Shown here: piece after piece, positions 1 through 8,624 of the stretch
Layout of the letters: every line of letters begins with the position of its first letter
How positions within the stretch are numbered: the first letter of the stretch is position 1
Source of the DNA: Microbacterium paraoxydans
GTDB taxonomy: Bacteria > Actinomycetota > Actinomycetes > Actinomycetales > Microbacteriaceae
NCBI RefSeq assembly: GCF_018224615.1
Contig: NZ_JAGTUK010000003.1
Span: 62,001 to 126,000, forward strand
Length of the DNA: 64,000 nt
Direction: 5' to 3'
The notes under the pieces: model-generated
Databases searched by the model: none
Told to the model about the DNA's origin: nothing
Seen by the model: the letters and a program-made list of their open reading frames with translations, nothing else
Program-made: the position numbers and the translations under genes

Positions 1-57
1 AGAAGTGAACACTGTGACAGGAGTGCCGGAATGCGTCAGAGAGGCAGAGGTGAGATA

Positions 58-426
58 GTGGGCAACGTGTCTGAGAACGTTGCTGCATCGCCCGAAGCCG
101 CCGCCGTCGAGTGGCTGACGCTGCCCGATCTCGTCGAGGTCCTCGGTGAGCCGCTGGGGCGCGTCCGCCGACTGATCGACGATCACCACCTGGTCGGTTC
201 GCGACGGACCGGCGTGTTCGCCGTGCCGTCGGTGTTCATCGTCGACGGACACCCGCTGAGTTCGCTGCGCGGAACCGTGATCGTCCTGCAGGACGCGGGC
301 TTCAGCGACGACGAGCTCATCGACTGGCTGCTGGCGGAGGAGGAGACCCTCGGGCGCTCGCCCATCGCGTCGCTGCTCGCGGGGCACAAGAGCGAGGTCC
401 GCCGCCTCGCGCGCACCCTGGCCTGA
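58..426 (+). CDS. Rv2175c-family DNA-binding protein
   Basis: Small protein of about 122 residues resembling the mycobacterial Rv2175c family: an N-terminal winged helix-turn-helix (WLTLPDLVEVLGEPLGRVRR) and a conserved C-terminal half with FSDDELIDWLL. The family binds DNA; in Mycobacterium it is a substrate of the kinase PknL encoded next door, so a kinase gene may lie just upstream of this window. I chose GTG 58 because AGAGGTGAG precedes it; an ATG at 31 is possible but has no ribosome site. It faces a polyprenyl synthase gene tail to tail, as the corresponding genes cluster in mycobacteria. The target DNA is unknown. Confidence 0.8.
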   Translation: MGNVSENVAASPEAAAVEWLTLPDLVEVLGEPLGRVRRLIDDHHLVGSRRTGVFAVPSVFIVDGHPLSSLRGTVIVLQDAGFSDDELIDWLLAEEETLGRSPIASLLAGHKSEVRRLARTLA

Positions 427-433
427 GTGCGCG

Positions 434-1522
434 TCAGGCCGAGCGCACCGTGGCTGCTCGGCCCAGCTCGCGCAGGTCGCCGACCGCCGCGTTGTCCAGT
501 GGCGCGCCCGCCAGTGCCCTGTCGGCCTCGTGCGCGTACGCGGTGATCATGTCCTCGACGCGCGCGAGCGCGCCGGAGTCCGTGATGGTCGACTGCAGGG
601 CAGCTACCTGCTGTGCACTCAGTTCCGGGTCGCCGAGCAGCTCGTCGAGGAGGTTCCGCGCTGGCGCATCCAGTGCGGCGCGGGTGAGGGCGATGAGCAC
701 CGTCCTCTTGCCTTCGCGAAGGTCGTCGCCGGCGGGCTTGCCCGTCACCGCGCTGTCGCCGAACACGCCCAGCACGTCGTCGCGCAGCTGGAAGGCCAGG
801 CCCACCGGGTGACCGAAGCGCCGTAGCGCGGCCAGCTGCGTCTCATCCGCGCCGGCGAAGGCGGCGCCGAGCACGAGCGGCTGCTCGATGCTGTACCTGG
901 CGGACTTGAGCGACGCGATGCGCAGTGCGCGCTCGGCGTGCTCCTCGGCCGGGCTGACGCTCCACGCGGACTCTTCCGCGATGTCGAGGTACTGCCCCGT
1001 CGTCACATCACGCCTCATCCGCGCATACTCCGCACGGACGGCCGGGGCGTGCGGGTGTCCGTCGAGCGCCGACTCCAGCAGATCGTCGCTCCATGCCACC
1101 AGAAGGTCTCCGAGCAGGACGGCGGCGGCGCGACCGAACTCCTCGGCGTCTCCGCTCCACCGGGCTGCGCGGTGCGCCGACTCGAGCGCGCGGTGAGCAG
1201 CGGGGCGGCCACGCCGGGTGTCCGAGTTGTCGATCAGGTCGTCGTGCACGAGGGCCGCGGACTGGAAGATCTCCAGCGCGGCGCAGAGGTCCCACAGCCG
1301 ATCGTCCTCGGTCGCCGTGCGGTCGCGGAAGCGGGCGACAGCGCGCCACCCCGCGTGGCAGAAGCGCGCTCGGAGACGCTTGCCGCCCACGAGGGTTCCT
1401 GCCGCCATGTCGAGGAAGCCGGCGGCGTCGGGACCGTAGCCCGACGACTCTTCGCGCATGCGGGCGAGGAAGCCGTCCAGTCGCGCGGCGACGGCGTCGG
1501 GGACGGAGGAGACGGACGACAC
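434..1522 (-). CDS. Polyprenyl (geranylgeranyl-type) diphosphate synthase
   Basis: Class I trans-prenyl transferase that condenses isopentenyl diphosphate with an allylic diphosphate. The hallmarks are present: GGKRLR near residue 47, the first aspartate-rich motif DDLID at residues 94-98, and a second one in the context QLRDDVLG. Product length cannot be read reliably; farnesyl or geranylgeranyl diphosphate is most likely, feeding quinone, carotenoid or undecaprenyl synthesis. Length (362 aa) is normal. An upstream ATG at 1534 lies inside a TATGCT hexamer (1535-1530) that sits 7 nt before GTG 1522, so I chose the GTG as a leaderless start. It is convergent with the Rv2175c-like gene. Confidence 0.88.
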   Translation of the reverse strand: MSSVSSVPDAVAARLDGFLARMREESSGYGPDAAGFLDMAAGTLVGGKRLRARFCHAGWRAVARFRDRTATEDDRLWDLCAALEIFQSAALVHDDLIDNSDTRRGRPAAHRALESAHRAARWSGDAEEFGRAAAVLLGDLLVAWSDDLLESALDGHPHAPAVRAEYARMRRDVTTGQYLDIAEESAWSVSPAEEHAERALRIASLKSARYSIEQPLVLGAAFAGADETQLAALRRFGHPVGLAFQLRDDVLGVFGDSAVTGKPAGDDLREGKRTVLIALTRAALDAPARNLLDELLGDPELSAQQVAALQSTITDSGALARVEDMITAYAHEADRALAGAPLDNAAVGDLRELGRAATVRSA

Positions 1523-1529
1523 GACTCCC

Positions 1530-1535
1530 AGCATA
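1530..1535 (-). promoter_or_regulatory. -10 element TATGCT of the polyprenyl synthase gene
   Basis: TATGCT on the minus strand, 7 nt before GTG 1522. Same arrangement as the other leaderless starts in the window. Confidence 0.5.
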
Positions 1536-1584
1536 CGTAAAGGAACCAGGGGGTCCGACGCTAGCCCCGGACGCCTGTCGCGCG

Positions 1585-1590
1585 TAGACT
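1585..1590 (+). promoter_or_regulatory. -10 element TAGACT of the DUF3040 gene
   Basis: TAGACT lies 28 nt before ATG 1619, leaving a short leader that carries the GAGGGGGACGAG ribosome site. Confidence 0.45.
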
Positions 1591-1618
1591 GGAGGGCACC
1601 ATACCCGAGGGGGACGAG

Positions 1619-1993
1619 ATGCCACTCTCCGAACAGGAGCAACGTCTGCTCGACGAGATGGAACGCCATCTCCTGCACAATGACGCCGACGTGGTGAGCG
1701 CGCCGTCGGGTGATCGCGCGCTCAGCTATCGCAACCTTGTCTACGGTGCTCTTCTCCTGCTCGCGGGTGTCGGCGGGCTCGTCGTCGGCGTGATCCTCGG
1801 CGATGTGTGGGGGGTCGTCGTGGGCGTCATCGGATTCGCCGCCATGCTGGCCGGTGTGATGCTGGCCGTCACCCCCGTGCGTCGCACCGCTCCGGCGGAG
1901 CCGCGCCAGCGGTCCACCGCCAAGCGGCAGGACTCGTCGTCCTTCATGGATCGCATGAACGATCGATGGGATCGCCGCCAAGACGGACGGTGA
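1619..1993 (+). CDS. DUF3040 domain membrane protein
   Basis: Actinobacterial DUF3040 protein of 124 residues. The N-terminus MPLSEQEQRLLDEMERHL is the family signature. Two adjacent hydrophobic segments follow (about residues 41-60 and 63-83), then a basic, Arg/Ser-rich cytoplasmic tail. The function of the family is not established; members are small inner-membrane proteins often encoded next to the dcw cluster, as here. The ATG has a strong purine-rich ribosome site. A terminator follows directly, so the gene is probably its own transcription unit. Confidence 0.82.
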   Translation: MPLSEQEQRLLDEMERHLLHNDADVVSAPSGDRALSYRNLVYGALLLLAGVGGLVVGVILGDVWGVVVGVIGFAAMLAGVMLAVTPVRRTAPAEPRQRSTAKRQDSSSFMDRMNDRWDRRQDGR

Positions 1994-2011
1994 CCCCGCC
2001 CCCCTCTTCTG

Positions 2012-2042
2012 AGAAGCCCGGATGCTCTGCATCCGGGCTTCT
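2012..2042 (+). terminator. Intrinsic terminator after the DUF3040 gene
   Basis: Perfect 14-bp stem (AGAAGCCCGGATGC paired with its complement) with a 3-nt TCT loop, 18 nt after the stop codon. There is no long T run, as is usual in high-GC actinobacteria. It separates the DUF3040 gene from the mraZ control region. Confidence 0.8.
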
Positions 2043-2060
2043 GTCATGTGCGCGCTGTTT

Positions 2061-2099
2061 CCTCCACTGAGCCTCCACTGCCCTCCACCAGCCCTCCAC
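2061..2099 (-). promoter_or_regulatory. Four CCTCCAC boxes (inverted MraZ-box-like array)
   Basis: CCTCCAC occurs at 2061, 2072, 2082 and 2093, which is GTGGAGG on the minus strand at 11-, 10- and 11-bp spacing. The core equals that of the three plus-strand GTGGA boxes at 2182-2206. It is a candidate second MraZ operator or a remnant of one. The repeat is read directly from the sequence; binding is inference. Confidence 0.5.
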
Positions 2100-2181
2100 C
2101 TCGTGCAGCCGCGCCGTTTCGCGGTTCTTTGGCGTGCCTGGGTCGATACCGCTGCGATTCAGGGTCATTTGCCGTAGGAAT

Positions 2182-2206
2182 GTGGAGGAAAGTGGAGTAA
2201 AGTGGG
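2182..2206 (+). promoter_or_regulatory. MraZ operator: three GTGG(A/G) boxes at 10-bp spacing
   Basis: GTGGA at 2182, GTGGA at 2192 and GTGGG at 2202, each separated by exactly 5 nt. AAAGTGG is repeated twice within the array. In the MraZ family, repeated TGGG-type or AAAGTG-type boxes upstream of mraZ are the known autoregulatory operator of the dcw operon. The array ends 41 nt before the mraZ start. Confidence 0.78.
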
Positions 2207-2247
2207 GCGCACCTCGAGTTGGCCGGACGGAGAGGGGGTGAAGGCCG

Positions 2248-2679
2248 ATGCTGCTGGGCACGCACTCACCGAAGCTGGACGACAAGGGACGGGTCATCCT
2301 TCCCGCGAAGTTCCGCGAGGACCTGGGCGGCGGCATCGTCGTCACCCGCGGTCAGGAGCGCTGCCTCTACGTCTTCAGCACGGCCGAGTTCGAGGCGATG
2401 CACGAGCGGATCCGGCAGGCGCCGCTCGCCAACAAGCAGGCGCGTGACTTCATGCGCATGTTCCTCTCCGGAGCAAGTGCGGAGATGCCCGACAGCCAGA
2501 ACCGCATCACCATCCCCGCCCACCTGCGTCAGTACGCCGGTCTTCAGAAGGAGCTCATCGTGACCGGAGTCGGTGCGCACGCCGAGATCTGGGACGCGGA
2601 GAGCTGGAACGCCTACCTCGCCGCTGGCGAGGAGACCTACGCCGAGCTCGAGCAGGAGGTGATTCCGGGACTGTTCTGA
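2248..2679 (+). CDS. mraZ: Transcriptional regulator MraZ
   Basis: First gene of the dcw cluster, 143 residues, the normal length. It has two tandem SpoVT/AbrB-like half-domains, each with a D-x-K/Q-x-R-(V/I) core: [10 protein letters not shown] near residue 10 and DSQNRITIP near residue 82. MraZ forms a ring-shaped oligomer that binds repeated boxes upstream of its own gene and represses or tunes division and wall genes. The box array at 2182-2206 is immediately upstream. The ATG follows GAGAGGGGGTG. rsmH follows after about 100 nt. Confidence 0.95.
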   Translation: MLLGTHSPKLDDKGRVILPAKFREDLGGGIVVTRGQERCLYVFSTAEFEAMHERIRQAPLANKQARDFMRMFLSGASAEMPDSQNRITIPAHLRQYAGLQKELIVTGVGAHAEIWDAESWNAYLAAGEETYAELEQEVIPGLF

Positions 2680-2782
2680 CCACGGCTGTGATGCCCCGCC
2701 GCTCCCGCCCCGACACACTTCCCCGGTGCCGGGTCGAGAAGCGGAGGGGGATCAGAGCCGAAGGTCGGCCCCGAGAGAGATC

Positions 2783-3721
2783 ATGAGCCTTCGCGACATC
2801 CACACCCCCGTCCTGCTCGACCGCTGCGTCGAGCTGCTCGCGCCCGCCCTCCAGGAGGACGGCGCGGTGCTCGTCGACGCCACGCTCGGCATGGGCGGCC
2901 ATTCCGAGGCACTCCTGGAGCGGTTCCCCGGCATCCGCCTGATCGGACTCGACCGCGACACCGACGCGCTGCGGATCGCGGGGGAGCGGCTCGCCCGGTT
3001 CCGCGACCGCATCACCCTCGTGCACGCGGTCTACGACGAGATCGGTCTGCACGCTCAGGGAGCGGCGGGCATCCTGTTCGACCTCGGCGTCTCCTCGCTG
3101 CAGCTCGACGAAGCCGAGCGCGGCTTCGCGTACGCCAAGGACGCACCTCTGGACATGCGGATGGACCAGACGAAGGGCATCACCGCCGCCGACGTCGTCG
3201 CGACCTACAGCGAGGGGAACCTGCGCCGGATCTTCGAGCGCTACGGCGAGGAGAAGCTCGCGGGGCGATACGCCCGTTTCATCGTCGAGACGCGGCAGAA
3301 GCAGCCGATCACGCGGTCGGGCGAGCTCGTCGAGATCCTCGTCGCGGCGACCCCTGCAGCCGCCCAGCGTGCAGGGCACCCCGCCAAGCGGGTGTTCCAG
3401 GCGCTGCGGATCGAGGTCAACGCGGAACTGAATGTGCTGGCCGACGCGATCCCGTCGGCCATGGACGCCCTCGCGATCGGCGGCCGCATCGTGGTGATGT
3501 CGTATCAGTCCCTGGAAGACCGCCTGGTCAAGCAGGCGTTCGCGGCGGCGTCCGCCTCCACAGCCCCCGCCGGGCTGCCGGTGGAGCTGCCGGAACACGC
3601 CCCGCGGTTCCGCATCCTCACCAAGGGGGCGGAACTCGCCGACGACGAAGAGCGCGCTCGCAACCCGCGAGCGATCCCGGTGCGCCTGCGCGCCGCTGAG
3701 AAGGTGCGGGAGAGCGCATGA
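2783..3721 (+). CDS. rsmH: 16S rRNA (cytosine1402-N4)-methyltransferase RsmH
   Basis: S-adenosylmethionine-dependent methyltransferase that N4-methylates C1402 of 16S rRNA at the P site. The 312-residue product starts [18 protein letters not shown] and carries the SAM-binding motif [14 protein letters not shown] and the family motifs [10 protein letters not shown] and [12 protein letters not shown] 2783 follows GAGAGAG and matches the family N-terminus; the upstream in-frame start at 2726 would add an unrelated tail. The stop overlaps the next start as ATGA, giving translational coupling to the FtsL-like gene. Confidence 0.95.
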   Translation: MSLRDIHTPVLLDRCVELLAPALQEDGAVLVDATLGMGGHSEALLERFPGIRLIGLDRDTDALRIAGERLARFRDRITLVHAVYDEIGLHAQGAAGILFDLGVSSLQLDEAERGFAYAKDAPLDMRMDQTKGITAADVVATYSEGNLRRIFERYGEEKLAGRYARFIVETRQKQPITRSGELVEILVAATPAAAQRAGHPAKRVFQALRIEVNAELNVLADAIPSAMDALAIGGRIVVMSYQSLEDRLVKQAFAAASASTAPAGLPVELPEHAPRFRILTKGAELADDEERARNPRAIPVRLRAAEKVRESA

Positions 3722-4287
3722 GCATGAACGCAGTACGCACGGCGGCCCGTCCGCTTCCCTCCGAGGCGCCTCAGCGCGCACCGGAGCGTCGTCTCCAGCC
3801 GGTCACCCGTCCGGCCGTGCGCCGCAAGCCCAAGCTCGCCTACGCGCTGGTCGCCCTCGGCGGCGCCCTCGCGATCGGTGCCGCCCAGGTCGGGCTGTCG
3901 CTCGCGATCACGCAGGACTCGTTCACGCTCGCCGGGCTGGCGTCCCAGCAGCGGGAGCTCGACCTTCACACGCACGCGCTGCAGGAGGAACTCACCGGGC
4001 TCAGCTCGCCGCAGGTGCTCGCCAGCAACGCGGCAGCCCTCGGGATGGTGGTCGCGGGCTCCCCGTCCTACCTCCGTCTCAGCGACGGGGCCGTCTTCGG
4101 GACGGGCGCCGGCGCCGACTGGACGTCGACCGTCGACCCGAACGGCTCGGCCGCGGTCGGGAACGTGCTGGTCACCGAGAACGCGCCGCCCGCGGGGCAG
4201 GCAGAGGACGCGGACGGTGGAACCTCGCCCGCGCAGGATCTTCCACCGGCCATCACCGACGGCCTCCCCAGCCCCACCACCCACTGA
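3718..4287 (+). CDS. ftsL: FtsL-like cell division protein
   Basis: Bitopic membrane protein of 189 residues at the conserved ftsL position between rsmH and ftsI. It has a basic, Pro/Arg-rich cytoplasmic N-terminus, one membrane segment (about residues 41-64), a short heptad-like stretch (about 70-95) and a periplasmic-side tail rich in Pro, Ala and Asp. FtsL sequences are poorly conserved, so the call rests on topology and position. FtsL partners FtsB/DivIC-type proteins and helps recruit FtsW-FtsI. It overlaps rsmH by 4 nt and ends 24 nt before ftsI. Confidence 0.75.
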   Translation: MSMNAVRTAARPLPSEAPQRAPERRLQPVTRPAVRRKPKLAYALVALGGALAIGAAQVGLSLAITQDSFTLAGLASQQRELDLHTHALQEELTGLSSPQVLASNAAALGMVVAGSPSYLRLSDGAVFGTGAGADWTSTVDPNGSAAVGNVLVTENAPPAGQAEDADGGTSPAQDLPPAITDGLPSPTTH

Positions 4288-4311
4288 TCGCAACGACCAC
4301 GGAGAGATCCC

Positions 4312-6081
4312 ATGACGACACGAGCCACGCGCGGACCGCGGCGACGCACTGTCGTCGCCCTCGCTGTCATCCTCTCGGTCCTGGGAGCGTTCGTCGTCCG
4401 CCTCGTCGACATCCAGGTCGTGAGTGCGGACGAGCACGTCTCCCAGTCACTCGAGCACATCGGGGCCGGTAACACGATCCCTGGCCAGCGCGGCTCGATC
4501 GTCGACTCCGGGGGCAGCGTGCTCGCGTCGAGCGTCATGGTCTACGACGCCCAGCTGAGCCCGCAGGTGATCATGCTCGTCGAGGAGAAGAACCCGAAGC
4601 TGCCGTGGGCCGAGGCCTCGGAGAAGATCGCCGCGATCACGGGCCAGACCGGAGACGAAGTGCGGGCCCTCGTCTCGAACGCCCTCGCTGAGAACCCCGA
4701 CAGCCAGTACGCGCCGCTCAAGAAGGGCCTCAACACCGAGCAGTACATCGCGCTGCGCGACCTCGGCATCGGCTCCTATCTGTCGCTCAAGCCGCGCGAG
4801 ACGCGCGTGTACCCGAACGGCGCCGTCGCCGGGAACATTCTCGGCTTCCTCGACAACACCGGGGAGGCGAAGGCGGGCGTCGAGCAGCTCGAGGAGACCT
4901 GCCTCGCGCCGATCGACGGCGAGGAGACCTACCGCAAGGGCAAGGACGGCGTCGTCATCCCGGGCAGCGAGAAGGTCGTCGACGCTGTGGACGGCGGCAC
5001 CGTCCAGCTCACGATCAACAGCGACCTGCAGTGGTACCTGCAGCAGATGATCGGCGAGGAGGCGCAGAAGCAGGGCGCCAAGGGCGGCACCGTCACGGTC
5101 GTCGAGGTTGCCACGGGCAAGATCCGCGCGGCCGCCGAGTGGCCGGCCATGGACCCGAACGACCTGGACTCCTCGACGCCGGAGACGCGCTACAGCCAGA
5201 TCTTCCATCGCGACTTCGAGCCCGGATCCACCTTCAAGGCCATCACCGCGGCCGCCGCGATCGAGGGGGCGGGCCTCACGCCGCTGAGCACCGTGACGGC
5301 CTCGTCGCGCGAGACGTTCCCGAACGGGGCGGTCATCAACGACGCCTTCTCCCACCCGGCGTACAACTACACGCTCGCGGGCGGACTGATCGACTCCTCG
5401 AACGTCGCGCTGTCGAAGTTCGGCACCATGGTGTCGCCCGAGGTGCGCTACGACTACCTGCAGCGCTTCGGCGTCGGCGAGAAGACGCTCGACTTCCCGT
5501 CCGAGGTGTCCGGGCTGCTGCACCCCGTCAAGGACTGGGACAGCCAGTCGCTGTACACGACCACGTTCGGTCAGTACTTCACGGTGACCGCGCCCCAGCT
5601 GGCCGGCGCGTACCAGGCGATCGCGAACGGCGGCGAGAAGATCGACCTGTCGCTCGTGGAGTCGTGCACGGGCTCCGACGGCACGGTCTCCGAGGTGAAG
5701 AAGCCCAAGCACGAGCAGATCATCGCCCCGCAGACCGCGGCCGACCTGACCCGCATGCTCGAGAACGTGGCGGTGCAGGGCGGCAACGCCGATCGCATCC
5801 AGGTTCCCGGCTACCGCGTGACCAGCAAGACCGGTACCGCGCAGGTCTCCGACGGCAACGGCGGCTACAAGGCGGGCGTGTACTACACGAGCATGGTGGG
5901 CTTCGCTCCGGTCGACGATCCGCAGTACGTCGTCGTGGTCACCCTCGACGAGCCGACTAAGGTTGTATCGTCCGCGGCCACCGCATCCGCCTTCCAGAAG
6001 GCGATGACCCAGGTGATGAAGACCTATCGCGTGATGCCGTCCTCTGTCCCGATGGACGCGCTCCTCCCCAAGTTCGGATAG
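4312..6081 (+). CDS. ftsI: Division transpeptidase FtsI (PBP3, class B PBP)
   Basis: Septal peptidoglycan transpeptidase, 589 residues, normal for a class B PBP. It has one N-terminal membrane anchor (about residues 13-30), a dimerisation region, then a penicillin-binding domain with all three active-site motifs: S306-T-F-K309, S362-S-N364 and K506-T-G508. It cross-links septal wall together with FtsW. The start follows GGAGAGATCCC. In most bacteria murE follows; here murF begins 27 nt later and no murE is present. Confidence 0.95.
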   Translation: MTTRATRGPRRRTVVALAVILSVLGAFVVRLVDIQVVSADEHVSQSLEHIGAGNTIPGQRGSIVDSGGSVLASSVMVYDAQLSPQVIMLVEEKNPKLPWAEASEKIAAITGQTGDEVRALVSNALAENPDSQYAPLKKGLNTEQYIALRDLGIGSYLSLKPRETRVYPNGAVAGNILGFLDNTGEAKAGVEQLEETCLAPIDGEETYRKGKDGVVIPGSEKVVDAVDGGTVQLTINSDLQWYLQQMIGEEAQKQGAKGGTVTVVEVATGKIRAAAEWPAMDPNDLDSSTPETRYSQIFHRDFEPGSTFKAITAAAAIEGAGLTPLSTVTASSRETFPNGAVINDAFSHPAYNYTLAGGLIDSSNVALSKFGTMVSPEVRYDYLQRFGVGEKTLDFPSEVSGLLHPVKDWDSQSLYTTTFGQYFTVTAPQLAGAYQAIANGGEKIDLSLVESCTGSDGTVSEVKKPKHEQIIAPQTAADLTRMLENVAVQGGNADRIQVPGYRVTSKTGTAQVSDGNGGYKAGVYYTSMVGFAPVDDPQYVVVVTLDEPTKVVSSAATASAFQKAMTQVMKTYRVMPSSVPMDALLPKFG

Positions 6082-6108
6082 TCGGCGAGAGCCGCGCATG
6101 GAGATGAC

Positions 6109-7521
6109 ATGATCGCCCTGACGCTCGCTGAGATCACCGCCGCTGTCGGCGGTGATCTGCGTGTGGCCGGAGAGCACACCCCCGAAACGATCGTCGACGG
6201 TCTCGTCGACACCGATTCCCGCACGATGCGCCCCGGATCCATCTTCGTGGCGAAGCCCGGCGCCGAGACCGACGGACATCGCTTCGTCGGCGCGGCGGTC
6301 GACGCGGGAGCCGTGCTCGCGATCGTCGAGCACCCGGTCGACGTGCCCGTGAGTCAGATCGTCGTCCCAGACGCGGTGGTGGCTCTCGGCGAGCTGGCGC
6401 GCGAGGTCGTGGCGCGTGTGCGGGCCGGCGGCGGACTGCGGATCGTCGGCATCACCGGCTCCAACGGCAAGACCACGACCAAGAACTTCCTCGCGCGCAT
6501 CCTCGCCGACGAGGGCGAGACCGTGGCGCCCATCAACTCCTTCAACAACGAGGTCGGGGCACCCGTCACGATGCTCCGCGTGACCCACGACACCCGTTTC
6601 CTGGTGAGCGAGTTCGGCGCGGCCGGCCCGGGGAGCATCGCACGCCTGGCGGGACTCGTCGAGCCCGACCTCGTGGTGGTGCTCATGGTGGGGCTCGCCC
6701 ACGCGGGTGGCTTCGGCGGCATCGAAGCCACGGCCAAGGCCAAGTCGGAGCTGGTGTCGGCGGCACGCGTCCCCGGGACCGCGGTGCTCAACACGGACGA
6801 CGCGAGGGTGTGGGCCATGCGCGACCTCGCTGCACACCGCGGCCTCCGCGTGGTCGGCTTCGGGCAGTCCGACGCGGCCGAGGTGCGCGCGCACGACATC
6901 GTGGTGTCCGCGTCGGGCACGACCTGCACGATCGAGGTCGCGGGGGAGCGCCGTCCGCTCCGGCTCCGCGTGCTCGGCGCCCATCATGTGACCAACGCGC
7001 TGGCCGCCATCACCGCGGCCGTGCAGCTCGGTGTGACTCCGGCCGACGCGATCGCGCGCCTGGAGACCGTCGAGCTGGCCGAACGCTGGCGCATGCAGCC
7101 GATGGGCAACGACCGCATCCGCATCATCAACGACGCCTACAACGCGAGCCCCGATTCCATGGCGGCCGCCCTGCGCACGCTCGCGCAGATCACCGGGCCG
7201 GACGAGCGCACGGTCGCGGTTCTGGGTGCCATGAGTGAACTGGGCGACAGCGCGGGCGAGGAGCACGATCGCATCGGGCTGCTCGCGGTGCGGTTGAACA
7301 TCCGGCGCATCGTGGTGGTCGGGCCCGAGGCGCGACGCCTCTACCTGGCTGCGGTCGGCGAGGGCTCCTGGGACAGTGAGGCCGTGCACCTGCCCGACCA
7401 GGACGCGGCGTTCGAGTACCTGCGCACCGAGCTGCGCGACGGCGACCGCGTGCTGGTGAAGTCATCCAACTCCGTGGGCCTGCGGCATCTCGGCGATCGT
7501 CTGGGAGAATTGTTCTCGTGA
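6109..7521 (+). CDS. murF: UDP-MurNAc-tripeptide--D-Ala-D-Ala ligase MurF
   Basis: ATP-dependent ligase that adds D-Ala-D-Ala to the UDP-MurNAc tripeptide in the cytoplasm. At 470 residues it shows the Mur-ligase order: N-terminal UDP-binding domain, central ATPase with GITGSNGKTTTK (P-loop K121), and a C-terminal Rossmann-like domain with NDAYNASPDSM and VLGAMSELG. The latter two motifs are typical of MurF rather than MurE, so this is not a misnamed murE. The GTGA junction overlaps the mraY start by 4 nt. Confidence 0.95.
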   Translation: MIALTLAEITAAVGGDLRVAGEHTPETIVDGLVDTDSRTMRPGSIFVAKPGAETDGHRFVGAAVDAGAVLAIVEHPVDVPVSQIVVPDAVVALGELAREVVARVRAGGGLRIVGITGSNGKTTTKNFLARILADEGETVAPINSFNNEVGAPVTMLRVTHDTRFLVSEFGAAGPGSIARLAGLVEPDLVVVLMVGLAHAGGFGGIEATAKAKSELVSAARVPGTAVLNTDDARVWAMRDLAAHRGLRVVGFGQSDAAEVRAHDIVVSASGTTCTIEVAGERRPLRLRVLGAHHVTNALAAITAAVQLGVTPADAIARLETVELAERWRMQPMGNDRIRIINDAYNASPDSMAAALRTLAQITGPDERTVAVLGAMSELGDSAGEEHDRIGLLAVRLNIRRIVVVGPEARRLYLAAVGEGSWDSEAVHLPDQDAAFEYLRTELRDGDRVLVKSSNSVGLRHLGDRLGELFS

Positions 7522-8624
7522 GGTCACTCATCATGGCGGCGGCGATCTCGCTCGCCTTCACCCTGTTCCTGACCCCCGTCTTCCTCCGGCTCTTCCGGAA
7601 ATGGGGCTGGGGGCAGGTCATCCGCACCCCGGAGTCCGTGCACAACCCGAGCCACGAGGCGAAGCGGGGAACGCCGACGATGGGCGGAGTGATCTTCATC
7701 CTCGGTTCGATCGTCGGCTACTTCACCGGCGTGCTGGTGAGCGGCGAGACGCCGGCGCTGTCGGCGATCCTGGTGATCTGGCTGATGGTGGGCTTCGGCG
7801 CCGTCGGCTTCATCGACGACTACATGAAGGTGCGCAGTCAGCGCAGCCTGGGTCTCTCCGGGTGGCGGAAGGTGATCGGTCAGCTCTTGGTCGTGATCCC
7901 GTTCGGCATCGTCGCGCTCAACTTCCCGAACCGCTGGGGACAGACGCCGGCGAGCGCGTCGATCTCGCTGTTCCGCGACATCACCTGGCTCAACCTCTTC
8001 GCGTTCGGGGTGGTGCTCGGGTGGATCCTCTACCTGGCGTGGATCTCCATCATCGGCGTCGCCACGTCCAACAGCGTCAACCTGACCGACGGGCTCGACG
8101 GGCTCGCGGCCGGCGCAGGCGTGCTCGTCGTCGGCGCGTACAGCGTGATCGCGTTCTGGCAGTTCAAGCAGCCGTGCATCGGCGGCGATCCCGGTGCCCT
8201 CGGCGGGTGCTACGAGGTGCGCGACCCGTTCAACCTCGCGATCATCTCCGCCTCGTTCGCCGCGAGCCTCATCGGTTTCCTGTGGTGGAACGCGCCGAAG
8301 GCCAAGGTCTTCATGGGCGACGTGGGGTCGATGGCGATCGGTGGTGTCATCACCGCGATGGCGATCCTCACCCGCACCGAGCTGCTGCTCCTCGTCATCG
8401 CCGGCATCTTCGTCCTCTCCTCCGGGTCCGTGATCCTCCAGCGGGCGTACTTCAAGATCACGCGCGGCAAGCGTCTGTTCCTGATGAGCCCGTTCCACCA
8501 CCACCTGGAGATGCGCGGCTGGTCCGAGGTCACCATCGTCGTGCGGCTGTGGATCATCGCCGGACTGCTCGCGGTCTCCGCGATCGGGCTGTTCTACGTG
8601 GAGTGGCTGACCCGTGTCGGCTGA
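7518..8624 (+). CDS. mraY: Phospho-MurNAc-pentapeptide transferase MraY
   Basis: Integral membrane enzyme that transfers phospho-MurNAc-pentapeptide to undecaprenyl phosphate, forming lipid I. The 368-residue protein has about ten hydrophobic segments and the family's catalytic motifs: the Asp pair in FIDDYMK, NSVNLTDGLDGLA, MGDVGSMAIG and the HHHLE loop near the C-terminus. The GTG start overlaps the murF stop by 4 nt, and its own end overlaps murD by 11 nt. Confidence 0.96.
   Translation: MRSLIMAAAISLAFTLFLTPVFLRLFRKWGWGQVIRTPESVHNPSHEAKRGTPTMGGVIFILGSIVGYFTGVLVSGETPALSAILVIWLMVGFGAVGFIDDYMKVRSQRSLGLSGWRKVIGQLLVVIPFGIVALNFPNRWGQTPASASISLFRDITWLNLFAFGVVLGWILYLAWISIIGVATSNSVNLTDGLDGLAAGAGVLVVGAYSVIAFWQFKQPCIGGDPGALGGCYEVRDPFNLAIISASFAASLIGFLWWNAPKAKVFMGDVGSMAIGGVITAMAILTRTELLLLVIAGIFVLSSGSVILQRAYFKITRGKRLFLMSPFHHHLEMRGWSEVTIVVRLWIIAGLLAVSAIGLFYVEWLTRVG

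Noticed and set aside
6082..6108. murE pseudogene remnant between ftsI and murF
   Set aside because: The gap is only 27 nt, so nothing remains; murE is simply absent here.
4447..7389. Open frame of about 980 codons on the minus strand opposite ftsI and murF
   Set aside because: Shadow of two firmly identified genes, with low-complexity Arg/His/Gly content.
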